Below the pieces are notes generated by a model. The model saw only the letters and a list, made by a program, of their open reading frames with translations. It was not told the origin of the DNA and made no database searches. Shown piece after piece: positions 1 through 6,094 of a stretch of 11,014 nt of DNA (the first letter of the stretch is position 1; every line of letters begins with the position of its first letter). The DNA is taken from NCBI GenBank assembly GCA_964348795.1, contig CAYGDY010000023.1, positions 1-11,014 on the forward strand. Reading direction: 5' to 3'. The translations under genes and the position numbers were made by a program. Origin of the DNA: JADLAT01 sp964348795 (GTDB lineage: Bacteria; Pseudomonadota; Alphaproteobacteria; Micavibrionales; Micavibrionaceae).

Positions 1-54
1 CGCGAAGGCGGCAGAACTGTCGGCGCCGGCGTTGTATCGAAAATTGTGGAATAA
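1..54 (+). CDS. tuf: Elongation factor Tu, C-terminal end (partial)
   Basis: The first 17 codons followed by TAA read REGGRTVGAGVVSKIVE, the characteristic extreme C-terminus of EF-Tu (the end of beta-barrel domain 3). EF-Tu is the cytosolic GTPase that delivers aminoacyl-tRNA to the ribosomal A site. Only the tail is visible; the GTPase domain lies upstream of the window. The stop is 23 bases before rpsJ, the tuf-rpsJ junction common in alphaproteobacteria, where the str operon runs into the S10 operon. No terminator or separate promoter is visible in those 23 bases, so rpsJ probably continues the upstream transcript. Identification from 17 residues is firm because this tail is highly conserved and the neighbour fits. 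Confidence 0.93.
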   Translation, partial: REGGRTVGAGVVSKIVE

Positions 55-77
55 GTGAGTTGTAAGGAAACAAAGCC

Positions 78-404
78 ATGAACGCACAAACAATACGTAT
101 CACCTTGAAGGCTTTCGATCACCGGATTTTGGACACCGCTTGTGCGGAGATCTTAAATACGGCGCGCCGGACCGGCGCCGGTGTACGGGGCCCTGTGCCC
201 TTACCGAATAAGATCGTGAAATTTTCCGTGATCCGTTCGCCGCACATTGACAAAGGCTCTCAGGAGCAATTTGAAATGCGTACGCACAAAAGATTGCTGG
301 ATATTGTCAATCCCACACCACAAACCATCGATGCTTTGATGAAGCTCGATCTGGCCGCCGGTGTGGATGTTGAGATCAAGATCGGGCAGATGAAAGCCGC
401 GTAA
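78..404 (+). CDS. rpsJ: 30S ribosomal protein S10 (NusE)
   Basis: Small-subunit head protein that also acts as NusE, the NusB partner in transcription antitermination. The 108-residue product matches the usual S10 length of 102-105 with a few extra residues (GQMKAA) at the end. Hallmarks are RGPVPLPNK at residues 37-45, the RSPHIDKGSQEQFEMRTHKR block at 53-72, and the segment LLDIVNPTPQTIDALMKLDL at 73-92, which looks alphaproteobacterial. The start has AAGGA at 64-68, 9 bases upstream. In E. coli this gene opens the S10 operon behind a long L4-responsive leader; here only 23 bases separate it from tuf, so an E. coli-type leader is not present at this point. Confidence 0.98.
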   Translation: MNAQTIRITLKAFDHRILDTACAEILNTARRTGAGVRGPVPLPNKIVKFSVIRSPHIDKGSQEQFEMRTHKRLLDIVNPTPQTIDALMKLDLAAGVDVEIKIGQMKAA

Positions 405-481
405 GGTTTAAATGGTTTAATGGTCCTGCGGTATGCTGGGACTCTATGGTGCAAAGGGCACCCTCTGGAAAGGAAAAGAAG

Positions 482-1228
482 ATGAGAGCTGGACAAAGAA
501 TAGGGTTGATTGCCCGCAAGGAAGGGATGACACGGATCTTCAGTGAAGATGGGCGTCACATTCCCGTGACGGTGCTGAAGGTGGAGGAGTGTCAGGTTGT
601 GGCTTTGCGTTCCGATGAAAAGGACGGTTATACAGCCGTTCAACTCGGCGCGTTTAAAGCGAAGGTGAGCCGGACGTCCAAGGCCAATCGCGGGCATTTT
701 GCCAAGGCCAAGGTCGAACCTAAGAAAAAAGTGGTCGAGTTTCGCGTATCGAATGAGAACCTGTTGGAAGTGGGTGCGGAGATCGGTGTGCATCATTTTG
801 TGCCCGGTCAGTTCGTGGATGTGACGGGCACTTCTATTGGTAAAGGGTTTGCCGGTGCGATGAAACGGCATCACTTTGAAGGGATGCGTGCTTCCCACGG
901 GGTTTCGATTTCCCACCGTGCCCACGGCTCTACGGGACAAAATCAGGATCCGGGCCGTGTGTTCAAGGGCAAGAAAATGGCAGGCCATATGGGGGACGTG
1001 CGGGTGACCACACAAAATCTCGAAGTGGTGGCGATTGACGAGGAACTGGGTTTGGTTCTGGTCAAGGGTGCAGTCCCTGGCTCGAAGTCCGGCTGGGTTT
1101 TGGTCAATGATGCCGTAAAAAAACCTCTGCCGAAGGAGGCCCCGTTTCCGGCTGGCCTGAAAACAACGAACAAGGCTGTGACGGAGTCCAAACCAGAAGA
1201 TTCCGCAACGCAAGAGCCAGACGCTTAG
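482..1228 (+). CDS. rplC: 50S ribosomal protein L3
   Basis: L3 is an early-assembly 23S rRNA-binding protein whose long loop reaches towards the peptidyl-transferase centre. I chose ATG 482 over the in-frame ATG 446: AGGA (471-474) sits 7 bases before it, and the protein then opens MRAGQRIGLIARKEGMTRIF, which aligns with known L3 N-termini, whereas the extra 12 residues from 446 resemble nothing in the family. The product is 248 residues. VDVTGTSIGKGFAGAMKRHH (112-131) and the core loop SHRAHGSTGQNQDPGRVFKG (144-163) are intact; the second Gln of GQNQ (Gln155) corresponds to E. coli Gln150, which PrmB methylates. About 34 residues after the core (215-248) form an acidic/Pro tail absent from E. 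coli L3 (209 residues). rplD follows after 18 bases. Confidence 0.97.
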   Translation: MRAGQRIGLIARKEGMTRIFSEDGRHIPVTVLKVEECQVVALRSDEKDGYTAVQLGAFKAKVSRTSKANRGHFAKAKVEPKKKVVEFRVSNENLLEVGAEIGVHHFVPGQFVDVTGTSIGKGFAGAMKRHHFEGMRASHGVSISHRAHGSTGQNQDPGRVFKGKKMAGHMGDVRVTTQNLEVVAIDEELGLVLVKGAVPGSKSGWVLVNDAVKKPLPKEAPFPAGLKTTNKAVTESKPEDSATQEPDA

Positions 1229-1246
1229 GAAGAAGGAAGACGAACG

Positions 1247-1873
1247 ATGAAAGTCACGGTCAAAACATTGGACAATAAAGACGCAGGGGAAATTGCTCTG
1301 GATCAGGAGATTTTCGGCGTGGAAGTGCGTCCGGATCTGTTGCACCAGATGGTGAATTACCAGCTGGCCAAGCGCAGAGCTGGAACCCATAAGGCCCAGC
1401 AACGCTGTGACGTCACGGGTACGGGGAAAAAGCCCTGGAAGCAAAAGGGCACAGGCCGTGCGCGCGCCGGTGACCTAAAACGGACGCAAGACCGCGGTGG
1501 TGCCGTGGTGCATGGGCCGGTTGTGCGCTCCCATGCGACAGAATTACCGAAAAAAGTGCGTAAGCTCGCGTTGAAATCGGCGCTCTCTTCAAAATTGGCA
1601 CAAGGAAAGCTTGTGATTCTGGATGACGCCAAGGCGAAAGATCACAAGACAAAGCCCATGGCGGCCTCTTTGGATCAGTTCGGTTTTGCTTCGGCCTTGA
1701 TCGTGGGCGGGGCGGAAATTGACACCAATTTTGCACGGGCGACAGCCAATATTCCGCGGATTGATGTTTTGCCTTCCCAAGGGGCTAATGTGTATGATAT
1801 TTTGCGCCGCGATATTCTGGTCCTGACCAAACAGGCTGTGGCGGATCTGACAGAGAAATTGAAGAAGGATTAA
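1247..1873 (+). CDS. rplD: 50S ribosomal protein L4
   Basis: L4 binds 23S rRNA domain I and sends a basic loop into the polypeptide exit tunnel; in E. coli it also represses its own operon. The 208 residues are of normal length. The tunnel loop is recognisable at about residues 44-95, with KKPWKQKGTGRARAG at 61-75, the region where macrolide-resistance changes occur in other bacteria; nothing here suggests a resistance substitution, although I cannot align it formally. RSHATELPKKVRKLALKSAL (94-113) and the C-terminal NVYDILRRDILVLT segment are typical of alphaproteobacterial L4. AAGGA at 1233-1237 lies 9 bases before the ATG. Only four bases separate the stop from rplW, whose Shine-Dalgarno lies within the rplD coding end, so the two are probably translationally coupled. 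Confidence 0.98.
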   Translation: MKVTVKTLDNKDAGEIALDQEIFGVEVRPDLLHQMVNYQLAKRRAGTHKAQQRCDVTGTGKKPWKQKGTGRARAGDLKRTQDRGGAVVHGPVVRSHATELPKKVRKLALKSALSSKLAQGKLVILDDAKAKDHKTKPMAASLDQFGFASALIVGGAEIDTNFARATANIPRIDVLPSQGANVYDILRRDILVLTKQAVADLTEKLKKD

Positions 1874-1877
1874 GATA

Positions 1878-2192
1878 ATGGCAAAAGGCAAGAAAACAGG
1901 TGTGATCGAGGCCCATTACAACACCATTTTGGCTCCACATATCACGGAAAAAGCCACGATGGGGTCCGAGCATGGTCAGATGACGTTCAAGGTGGCGTTG
2001 GATGCGACTAAGCCACAGATCAAACAAGCCATTGAGGCTCTGTTCGGTGTGAAGGTGAAGGCTGTCAATACCTTGGTGCAAAAGGGTAAAACCAAGCGCT
2101 TCAAAGGGATTATGGGCCGCCGGAGCGATTTCAAAAAAGCGATTGTCACGCTCGAAAACGGGCAGACGATTGATACGGCGGCTGGAGTTTAG
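1878..2192 (+). CDS. rplW: 50S ribosomal protein L23
   Basis: L23 lies at the exit of the nascent-chain tunnel and is the docking site for trigger factor and the signal recognition particle. The 104-residue product carries LAPHITEKAT at 18-27; Glu24 corresponds by motif to E. coli Glu18, the trigger-factor contact. A basic hairpin loop at about 69-88 (KGKTKRFKGIMGRRSDFKKA) is typical of the family. AAGGA (1865-1869), inside the end of rplD, is 8 bases before the ATG. In the canonical S10 operon rplB comes next; here the stop is followed after only three bases by a different small ORF, so rplB is displaced by about 310 bases. Confidence 0.97.
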   Translation: MAKGKKTGVIEAHYNTILAPHITEKATMGSEHGQMTFKVALDATKPQIKQAIEALFGVKVKAVNTLVQKGKTKRFKGIMGRRSDFKKAIVTLENGQTIDTAAGV

Positions 2193-2195
2193 GGT

Positions 2196-2438
2196 ATGTC
2201 ATTGGAGCAGATGCTAGCAGGTCAAACAGAAAATGTTCGGGGTCGGGTATCTGCCTTGTTGAATGCAGTGGTCGGACGTGAGGTTTCTGCTTCGCGACAA
2301 CAACAAAGTGGTTTCATTCATAACCATGAAATGGCAGAACGGACTTTTCAGTGGGCTGTTGATGGTGCGATACAGGAAGGTTTTTTATCGAGTTCTGTAG
2401 AAAAAGCGTGTGATTATCTTGAAGCGCAGTTGGCGTAG
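2196..2438 (+). CDS. Unrecognised 80-residue protein between L23 and L2 genes
   Basis: I do not recognise this product. It starts three bases after the rplW stop, with GGAG at 2184-2187 (8 bases before the ATG) lying inside the rplW end, as expected for a coupled cistron. The 80 residues look soluble: no signal peptide or membrane segment. They are acidic, about 10 Asp/Glu against 6 Arg/Lys and only one Lys (Lys70), the opposite of the surrounding basic, Lys-rich ribosomal proteins. Residues 1-36 and 45-79 look largely helical, joined by SGFIHNHEM (38-46); there is one Cys (72). No catalytic or metal-binding motif stands out. Position argues for a role tied to ribosome production or simple hitch-hiking, but that is inference. 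That it is real rests on start context, tight spacing and open frame; rplB resumes 67 bases later with its own ribosome binding site. Confidence 0.75.
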   Translation: MSLEQMLAGQTENVRGRVSALLNAVVGREVSASRQQQSGFIHNHEMAERTFQWAVDGAIQEGFLSSSVEKACDYLEAQLA

Positions 2439-2505
2439 ACGATTGTAAATTTTTAACTAAACTATGGTGGCTCGCCGATAAGGAGCAAAAAGAAGGAAGA
2501 AGACA

Positions 2506-3330
2506 ATGGCACTGAAAAAATTTAACCCTACAACCCCTGGTCAGCGTCAGCTGGTGCAGGTGGACCGCAAGGATCTCTGGAAGGGGAAGCCTGAAAAGAC
2601 GTTGACAGAAGGATTGACAAAATCCGGCGGGCGGAACAATACGGGTCGCCAGACCAACCGCAATATCGGCGGCGGGCACAAGCAACGCTACCGCATTATT
2701 GATTTTGCGCGGAATAAATGGGACATGACAGCCGTGGTCGAGCGGATTGAATATGACCCGAACCGCACGGCCTTTATTGCGCTGGTGAAATATGAAGATG
2801 GCGAAGTGCGCTATATTATCGCGCCTCAGCGTTTGAGCGTTGGTGACAAGATTGTGGCTGGCGAAAAGGTGGACGTGAAGCCTGGCAATGCCATGCCGCT
2901 CAAGAACATGCCGGTGGGCACGATCATCCACAATGTGGAGCTCAAGCCTGGCAAGGGCGCGCAGATGATTCGCTCCGCTGGGGCCTTTGGCCAGCTCGTC
3001 GGGCGGGATCAGGGTTATGCCCAGATCAAGCTGACATCCGGTGAAGTGCGGATTGTGCGCGGGGACTGCATGGCGACGATCGGCGCGGTGTCCAATCCGG
3101 ATCACATGAATGCCAATGACGGAAAAGCGGGCCGTTCCCGCTGGAAGGGCCGTAGACCGCATGTTCGCGGTGTTGTGATGAACCCTGTGGATCACCCGCA
3201 CGGAGGGGGTGAAGGCCGGACATCGGGCGGACGTCATCCGGTATCGCCGACAGGTCAGCCCACAAAAGGCTATAAAACACGGACAAACAAAGCAACGGAC
3301 AAGTTTATTGTCCGCAGACGTAAGAAATAA
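2506..3330 (+). CDS. rplB: 50S ribosomal protein L2
   Basis: L2 is a primary 23S rRNA-binding protein needed for subunit association and for the peptidyl-transferase centre. The 274 residues equal the family length (E. coli 273). The RNA-binding core is clear: GRNNTGRQTNRNIGGGHKQR (42-61), then the OB/SH3-like segment, and the near-invariant MNPVDHPHGGGEGRTSGGRH (225-244), which contains the histidine equivalent to E. coli His229. The C-terminus ends in a basic IVRRRKK. Two Shine-Dalgarno candidates precede it, AAGGAG at 2480-2485 and AAGGA at 2493-2497; the second is 8 bases from the ATG and is the likely one. The 67-base gap upstream follows the unrecognised ORF, and rpsS begins 15 bases downstream. 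Confidence 0.98.
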   Translation: MALKKFNPTTPGQRQLVQVDRKDLWKGKPEKTLTEGLTKSGGRNNTGRQTNRNIGGGHKQRYRIIDFARNKWDMTAVVERIEYDPNRTAFIALVKYEDGEVRYIIAPQRLSVGDKIVAGEKVDVKPGNAMPLKNMPVGTIIHNVELKPGKGAQMIRSAGAFGQLVGRDQGYAQIKLTSGEVRIVRGDCMATIGAVSNPDHMNANDGKAGRSRWKGRRPHVRGVVMNPVDHPHGGGEGRTSGGRHPVSPTGQPTKGYKTRTNKATDKFIVRRRKK

Positions 3331-3345
3331 GAGGAGTAAGACGAT

Positions 3346-3621
3346 ATGGCACGCAGTGTATGGAAAGGTCCGTTTGTAGAGAAAAGCCTTTTGAAAAAGG
3401 TTGAGGATGCGCGGAAATCCGGTAAGAATGTTGTGATCAAAACATGGTCACGCCGCTCCACGATTTTGCCTAACATGATTGGATTGACATTTGGAGTGCA
3501 TAACGGACACAAATTTATTCCCGTGATGGTAAGCGACCAGATGATCGGTCACAAGCTGGGCGAATTTGCACCGACCCGCACCTATAAGGGACACGGGGCG
3601 GATAAAAAAGCTTCAAAATAA
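3346..3621 (+). CDS. rpsS: 30S ribosomal protein S19
   Basis: S19 forms a complex with S13 in the head of the small subunit and contacts A-site tRNA and the B1 bridge region. The 91 residues match the family (E. coli 92). The N-terminus MARSVWKGPFVEKSLLKKVE and the signature NGHKFIPVMVSDQMIGHKLGEF (in 53-74) followed by PTRTYKGHGADKK are diagnostic. GAGGAG at 3331-3336, immediately after the rplB stop, sits 9 bases before the ATG. The usual order rplB-rpsS-rplV is kept. Confidence 0.98.
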   Translation: MARSVWKGPFVEKSLLKKVEDARKSGKNVVIKTWSRRSTILPNMIGLTFGVHNGHKFIPVMVSDQMIGHKLGEFAPTRTYKGHGADKKASK

Positions 3622-3652
3622 TTTTTTAGGTAAGATGTAAGGACGTAAGGCT

Positions 3653-4030
3653 ATGGGACAGAAAAAAAATCCGAAACGGGTACAAGATAACGAGGCGATG
3701 GCCTACGGGAAATATTTCCGCACATCTCCGCAGAAGCTGAATCTTCTGGCGCAGATGATCCGCGGGAAAAAAGCCGGTCGTGCCTTGATTGATCTGGAAT
3801 TTTCCAAGCGTAGAATTGCGCAGGATGTTCGCAAGCTTTTGCAGTCCGCCATTGCCAATGCCGAAAACAATCATGGTCTGGATGTTGATCGTCTGGTGAT
3901 CAGCACCGCAACGGTTGGTAAAACACTGGTGATGAAACGGTTTAGCGCGCAGGCGCGGGGTCGTTCAGCCCGGATCGAGAAAAAATTTAGCAACATGACC
4001 ATTGTGGTTCGTGAAGCAGAAGAAGCATAA
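3653..4030 (+). CDS. rplV: 50S ribosomal protein L22
   Basis: L22 contacts all 23S rRNA domains and its long beta-hairpin lines the exit tunnel next to L4. The 125-residue protein has the core RTSPQKLNLLAQMIRGKKAG (23-42), the helix containing SAIANAENNHGLDVD (65-79), and the tunnel hairpin with VMKRFSAQARGRSARI (93-108). The N-terminus MGQKKNPKRVQDNEA is an alphaproteobacterial-style extension relative to E. coli L22; its first residues resemble the MGQKVNPIG start of S3 just downstream, probably by coincidence. AAGGA at 3639-3643 is 9 bases before the ATG; a second AAGG at 3647-3650 is too close to be the functional one. rpsC follows after 16 bases. Confidence 0.97.
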   Translation: MGQKKNPKRVQDNEAMAYGKYFRTSPQKLNLLAQMIRGKKAGRALIDLEFSKRRIAQDVRKLLQSAIANAENNHGLDVDRLVISTATVGKTLVMKRFSAQARGRSARIEKKFSNMTIVVREAEEA

Positions 4031-4046
4031 AAGGAGCTTTTGAAAA

Positions 4047-4760
4047 ATGGGTCAGAAAGTCAATCCAATAGGGTTACGGGTCGGGATTAACCGGACGTGG
4101 GATTCACGCTGGTATGCGGGTCGTGATTACGCGAAGAAGCTGGTCGAAGACCTGAAAATGCGGGAATTCGTGAAAGAACGCCTGAAGCCTGCAGGGATTT
4201 CCAAGGTCGTGATTGAGCGCGCCGCAAAAAACACGAAAGTGACGGTGCACACAGCGCGTCCTGGTGTGATTATCGGGAAAAAAGGCGCAGACATTGAAAA
4301 ACTTCGTTCCGAGCTGGCTAAACGCGCCGGTGGTGACGTGTCCTTGAATATCGTTGAGGTGCGCAAACCTGAAATGGATGCCCAGTTGGTTGCTGAGGGT
4401 GTGGCTCAACAGCTGGAGCGCCGTGTTTCTTTCCGCCGCGCTATGAAGCGTGCTGTACAAAGTGCGATGCGTTTGGGCTGTAAAGGTATTCGTATTAACG
4501 TGTCTGGTCGTTTGGGCGGAACCGATATCGCGCGGACAGAATGGTACCGTGAGGGCCGTGTGCCTTTGCATACGCTTCGGGCTGATCTGGATTATGGGAC
4601 GTCTGAGGCGCTCACAACCTTTGGTATTATTGGTGTGAAGGTCTGGCTGTATAAGGGCGATATTCTGGAGCATGATCCGATGGCGCGGGACAAACGTCAC
4701 GGGAGTGATCAGGCGGGCCCTGCCGGACGGGATCATGCGCGGGATCATAAAGGCGCATAA
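4047..4760 (+). CDS. rpsC: 30S ribosomal protein S3
   Basis: S3 sits at the mRNA entry channel of the small subunit and, with S4 and S5, contributes to mRNA helicase activity. The 237 residues begin with the classic MGQKVNPIGLRVGINRTWDS. A type II KH domain spans about 38-107, with the GKKG loop at 77-80 in PGVIIGKKGADIEKLRSEL; the C-terminal domain includes GCKGIRINVSGRLGGTDIAR (144-163) and the segment RADLDYGTSEALTTFG. The last 25 or so residues are a charged His/Asp/Arg-rich tail (HGSDQAGPAGRDHARDHKGA at the end), a variable part of the family. AAGGAG (4031-4036) is 10 bases before the ATG. It is followed by an unusually long gap before rplP. Confidence 0.98.
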   Translation: MGQKVNPIGLRVGINRTWDSRWYAGRDYAKKLVEDLKMREFVKERLKPAGISKVVIERAAKNTKVTVHTARPGVIIGKKGADIEKLRSELAKRAGGDVSLNIVEVRKPEMDAQLVAEGVAQQLERRVSFRRAMKRAVQSAMRLGCKGIRINVSGRLGGTDIARTEWYREGRVPLHTLRADLDYGTSEALTTFGIIGVKVWLYKGDILEHDPMARDKRHGSDQAGPAGRDHARDHKGA

Positions 4761-4926
4761 TTTTTAAAAAAATGCTGGCTTTTGGATTTTAGTTGGAGTA
4801 CTGTCCGCTCCGATAGGTAGTACGAAGAGAATTTTGATTCATATGGGAACTGGTGCCTCGGGGAGGTGAAAAGTCCATGTGAGTGGTTTTTTTTTGTTTA
4901 ATGAGACGATGTAAGGCAATAAAGAG
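4761..4926 (+). other. 166-base intergenic gap between rpsC and rplP, structured
   Basis: This is by far the longest gap in the otherwise tight operon. It holds an inverted repeat, GTACT (4798-4802) against AGTAC (4819-4823), then a longer hairpin at 4837-4884 with a T-run (annotated separately), and finally a weak Shine-Dalgarno for rplP (AAGG, 4913-4916, 10 bases before ATG 4927). An eight-codon ATG frame (4843-4869) lies inside the hairpin but has no convincing ribosome binding site. I see no coding potential of useful length and no clear -35/-10 pair. Confidence 0.6.
4837..4895 (+). terminator. Hairpin plus T9 tract: candidate attenuator or partial terminator inside the operon
   Basis: A 10-pair outer stem forms between 4837-4846 (ATTCATATGG) and 4875-4884 (CCATGTGAGT), with two G-U pairs. 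Inside it ACT (4849-4851) can pair with AGT (4872-4874), and CCTC (4856-4859) pairs with GAGG (4863-4866) across a GGG loop. GG and then nine T (4887-4895) follow, the layout of an intrinsic terminator. It lies between two genes that must both be expressed, with only 31 bases between the T-run and rplP, so complete termination is unlikely unless rplP has its own promoter in the gap. Attenuation, an RNA-processing site or a protein-binding leader are alternatives. The stem is less GC-rich than the terminator at the end of the operon. Confidence 0.5.
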
Positions 4927-5367
4927 ATGCTGAGCCCAAAAAAGACAAAATTTAGAAAAGCCCACAAGGGGCGTATTCATGGTCTGGCCAAAAGCGGGAC
5001 GGATTTGGCTTTCGGGGCCTATGGGTTGAAGGCGCTTGAGCCCGACCGGATTACAGCGCGCCAGATCGAGGCCGCCCGCCGTGCGATTTCCCGTGCGATG
5101 AAACGTCAGGGCAAGGTCTGGATCCGTATTTTTCCCGATGTGCCGGTCTCCAAAAAACCTCTCGAGGTCCGGATGGGGTCTGGAAAGGGATCTGTGGAGT
5201 ACTGGGCGGCGCGTGTCAGGCCTGGCCGGATACTGTTCGAGCTGGACGGCGTGCCGGAAGATGTGGCCCGCGAGGCGTTGTCTCTGGCCGCGATGAAATT
5301 GCCGATCAAGACAAAATTTGTGGCGCGTGTCGGGTTGCTCGGTGCAACCGAGAAGAAAGCCGCCTGA
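4927..5367 (+). CDS. rplP: 50S ribosomal protein L16
   Basis: L16 is a late-assembly protein that organises the A-site tRNA corridor of the large subunit. The 146 residues open MLSPKKTKFRKAHKGRIHGL and contain RITARQIEAARRAISRAMKR (41-60), KVWIRIFPD (63-71) and VRMGSGKGSVEYW (81-93); Arg82 aligns by motif with E. coli Arg81, the residue hydroxylated by RoxA/YcfD. The C-terminus is about ten residues longer than E. coli L16 (136), ending LLGATEKKAA. The start is set by family alignment; its Shine-Dalgarno is weaker than those of most neighbours. The stop is a tandem in-frame TGA-TAA (5365-5370). rpmC follows after a short gap. Confidence 0.97.
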   Translation: MLSPKKTKFRKAHKGRIHGLAKSGTDLAFGAYGLKALEPDRITARQIEAARRAISRAMKRQGKVWIRIFPDVPVSKKPLEVRMGSGKGSVEYWAARVRPGRILFELDGVPEDVAREALSLAAMKLPIKTKFVARVGLLGATEKKAA

Positions 5368-5404
5368 TAAGGTTTGATTTGTAAGAATTAAGAGAGAAAA
5401 TATG

Positions 5405-5683
5405 ATGAAAGCGGAAGATTTAAGAACGAAAACGCCGGATGAATTGAAAAAGCTGTTGCTGGAGGCCCGCAAGGGACAGTTCAATGCACGTTTTCAGCGC
5501 GCCAATGGCCAGCCGGAGAAGCCGTCCGATATGCGAAGAACCCGCCGGACAATCGCCCGTATCAAGACCTTTTTGAATGCAAAAAACAATAACAAGGACC
5601 AAGTGGCCCAAGGGAAGACCGTGTCCGCCAAGGGGAAGGCCAAAGCCGCCCCCAAGGCGAAAGCTTCCAAGACGGCCGCGTGA
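5405..5683 (+). CDS. rpmC: 50S ribosomal protein L29 with basic C-terminal tail
   Basis: L29 is a small two-helix protein near the tunnel exit beside L23. The core is evident in MKAEDLRTKTPDELKKLLLE (1-20), QFNARFQRANGQ (25-36) and the second helix RRTRRTIARIKTFL (44-57). Tandem ATGs occur at 5402 and 5405; I prefer 5405 because the family normally begins MKA and the AGAGAG at 5391-5396 is then 8 bases away, but the difference is one residue. At 92 residues it is well above the usual 60-70: residues from about 60 form a low-complexity tail rich in Lys, Ala and Asn (ending KAAPKAKASKTAA), probably disordered. It belongs with similar tails on S17 and L30 in the same operon. Confidence 0.95.
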   Translation: MKAEDLRTKTPDELKKLLLEARKGQFNARFQRANGQPEKPSDMRRTRRTIARIKTFLNAKNNNKDQVAQGKTVSAKGKAKAAPKAKASKTAA

Positions 5684-5707
5684 TCTCAGATAAGGAGTTA
5701 GAAGGAT

Positions 5708-6091
5708 ATGCCACGCCGCGTACTTGAAGGAGAGGTTGTCAGCGACAAAATGGACAAGACTATTACGGTTCTTGTGCAACGTCGCTATATGCACCCCGTG
5801 TACAAGAAATATGTGATGCAGACGGACAAATATGCCGCGCATGACGAAAAAGGTCATTTCAAGGTCGGGGACAAGGTCTCCATCATTGAGTGTGCGCCGA
5901 TTTCCAAGAAAAAACGCTGGACGGTTCTAGTGGAGGGGCAGATTGCAACCCCTTCCACGACCAAGAAAAAATCCAAGGGGGTCTCTGCCACGCCTGCTAA
6001 GAAAGATGTGAAGAAGACAGAAAAAGCGCCTGCAAAGCCTGCGCCAAAAGCCTCTGCGAAGAAAACAGCCACAAAGAAAAAGGAGGCCTAA
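5708..6091 (+). CDS. rpsQ: 30S ribosomal protein S17 with long Lys/Ala/Pro C-terminal tail
   Basis: S17 is an OB-fold protein that binds 16S rRNA early in 30S assembly. The fold covers residues 1-79: MPRRVLEGEVVSDKMDKTIT, then RYMHPVYKKYV (26-36), the DEKGHFKVGDKVSIIECAPI block (46-65) and SKKKRWTVLVEG. The family is usually about 80-90 residues; this one has 127. Residues 81-127 are almost wholly Lys, Ala, Pro, Thr and Ser (for example KKTEKAPAKPAPKASAKKTA at 102-121), resembling histone-H1-like basic tails and surely disordered. AAGGAG at 5692-5697 is 10 bases before the ATG. The end of the gene carries a perfect AGGAGG that serves rplN. Confidence 0.96.
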   Translation: MPRRVLEGEVVSDKMDKTITVLVQRRYMHPVYKKYVMQTDKYAAHDEKGHFKVGDKVSIIECAPISKKKRWTVLVEGQIATPSTTKKKSKGVSATPAKKDVKKTEKAPAKPAPKASAKKTATKKKEA

Positions 6092-6094
6092 GTC

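Noticed and set aside
55..77. Search for an S10-type (L4-responsive) leader upstream of rpsJ
   Set aside because: Only 23 bases separate tuf and rpsJ, too short for such a structure, and no hairpin is seen.
446..481. Upstream ATG of L3 giving 12 extra residues
   Set aside because: No ribosome binding site at proper distance, and the added residues do not match the L3 family; ATG 482 has AGGA 7 bases upstream.
260..1444. 394-codon open frame on the minus strand
   Set aside because: It runs antisense to rpsJ, rplC and rplD, its translation has the Cys/His/Phe/Arg-rich look of an antisense frame, and the + strand genes are certain.
2430..2458. Possible internal promoter before rplB (TTGGCG, 17 bases, TTAACT)
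   Set aside because: Only 4/6 and 3/6 matches to the sigma-70 consensus, in an AT-rich gap; too weak to annotate.
4789..5484. 231-codon minus-strand frame covering the rpsC-rplP gap and rplP
   Set aside because: Mostly antisense to rplP, no recognisable domain; its extension into the gap is explained by absence of stops in a short region.
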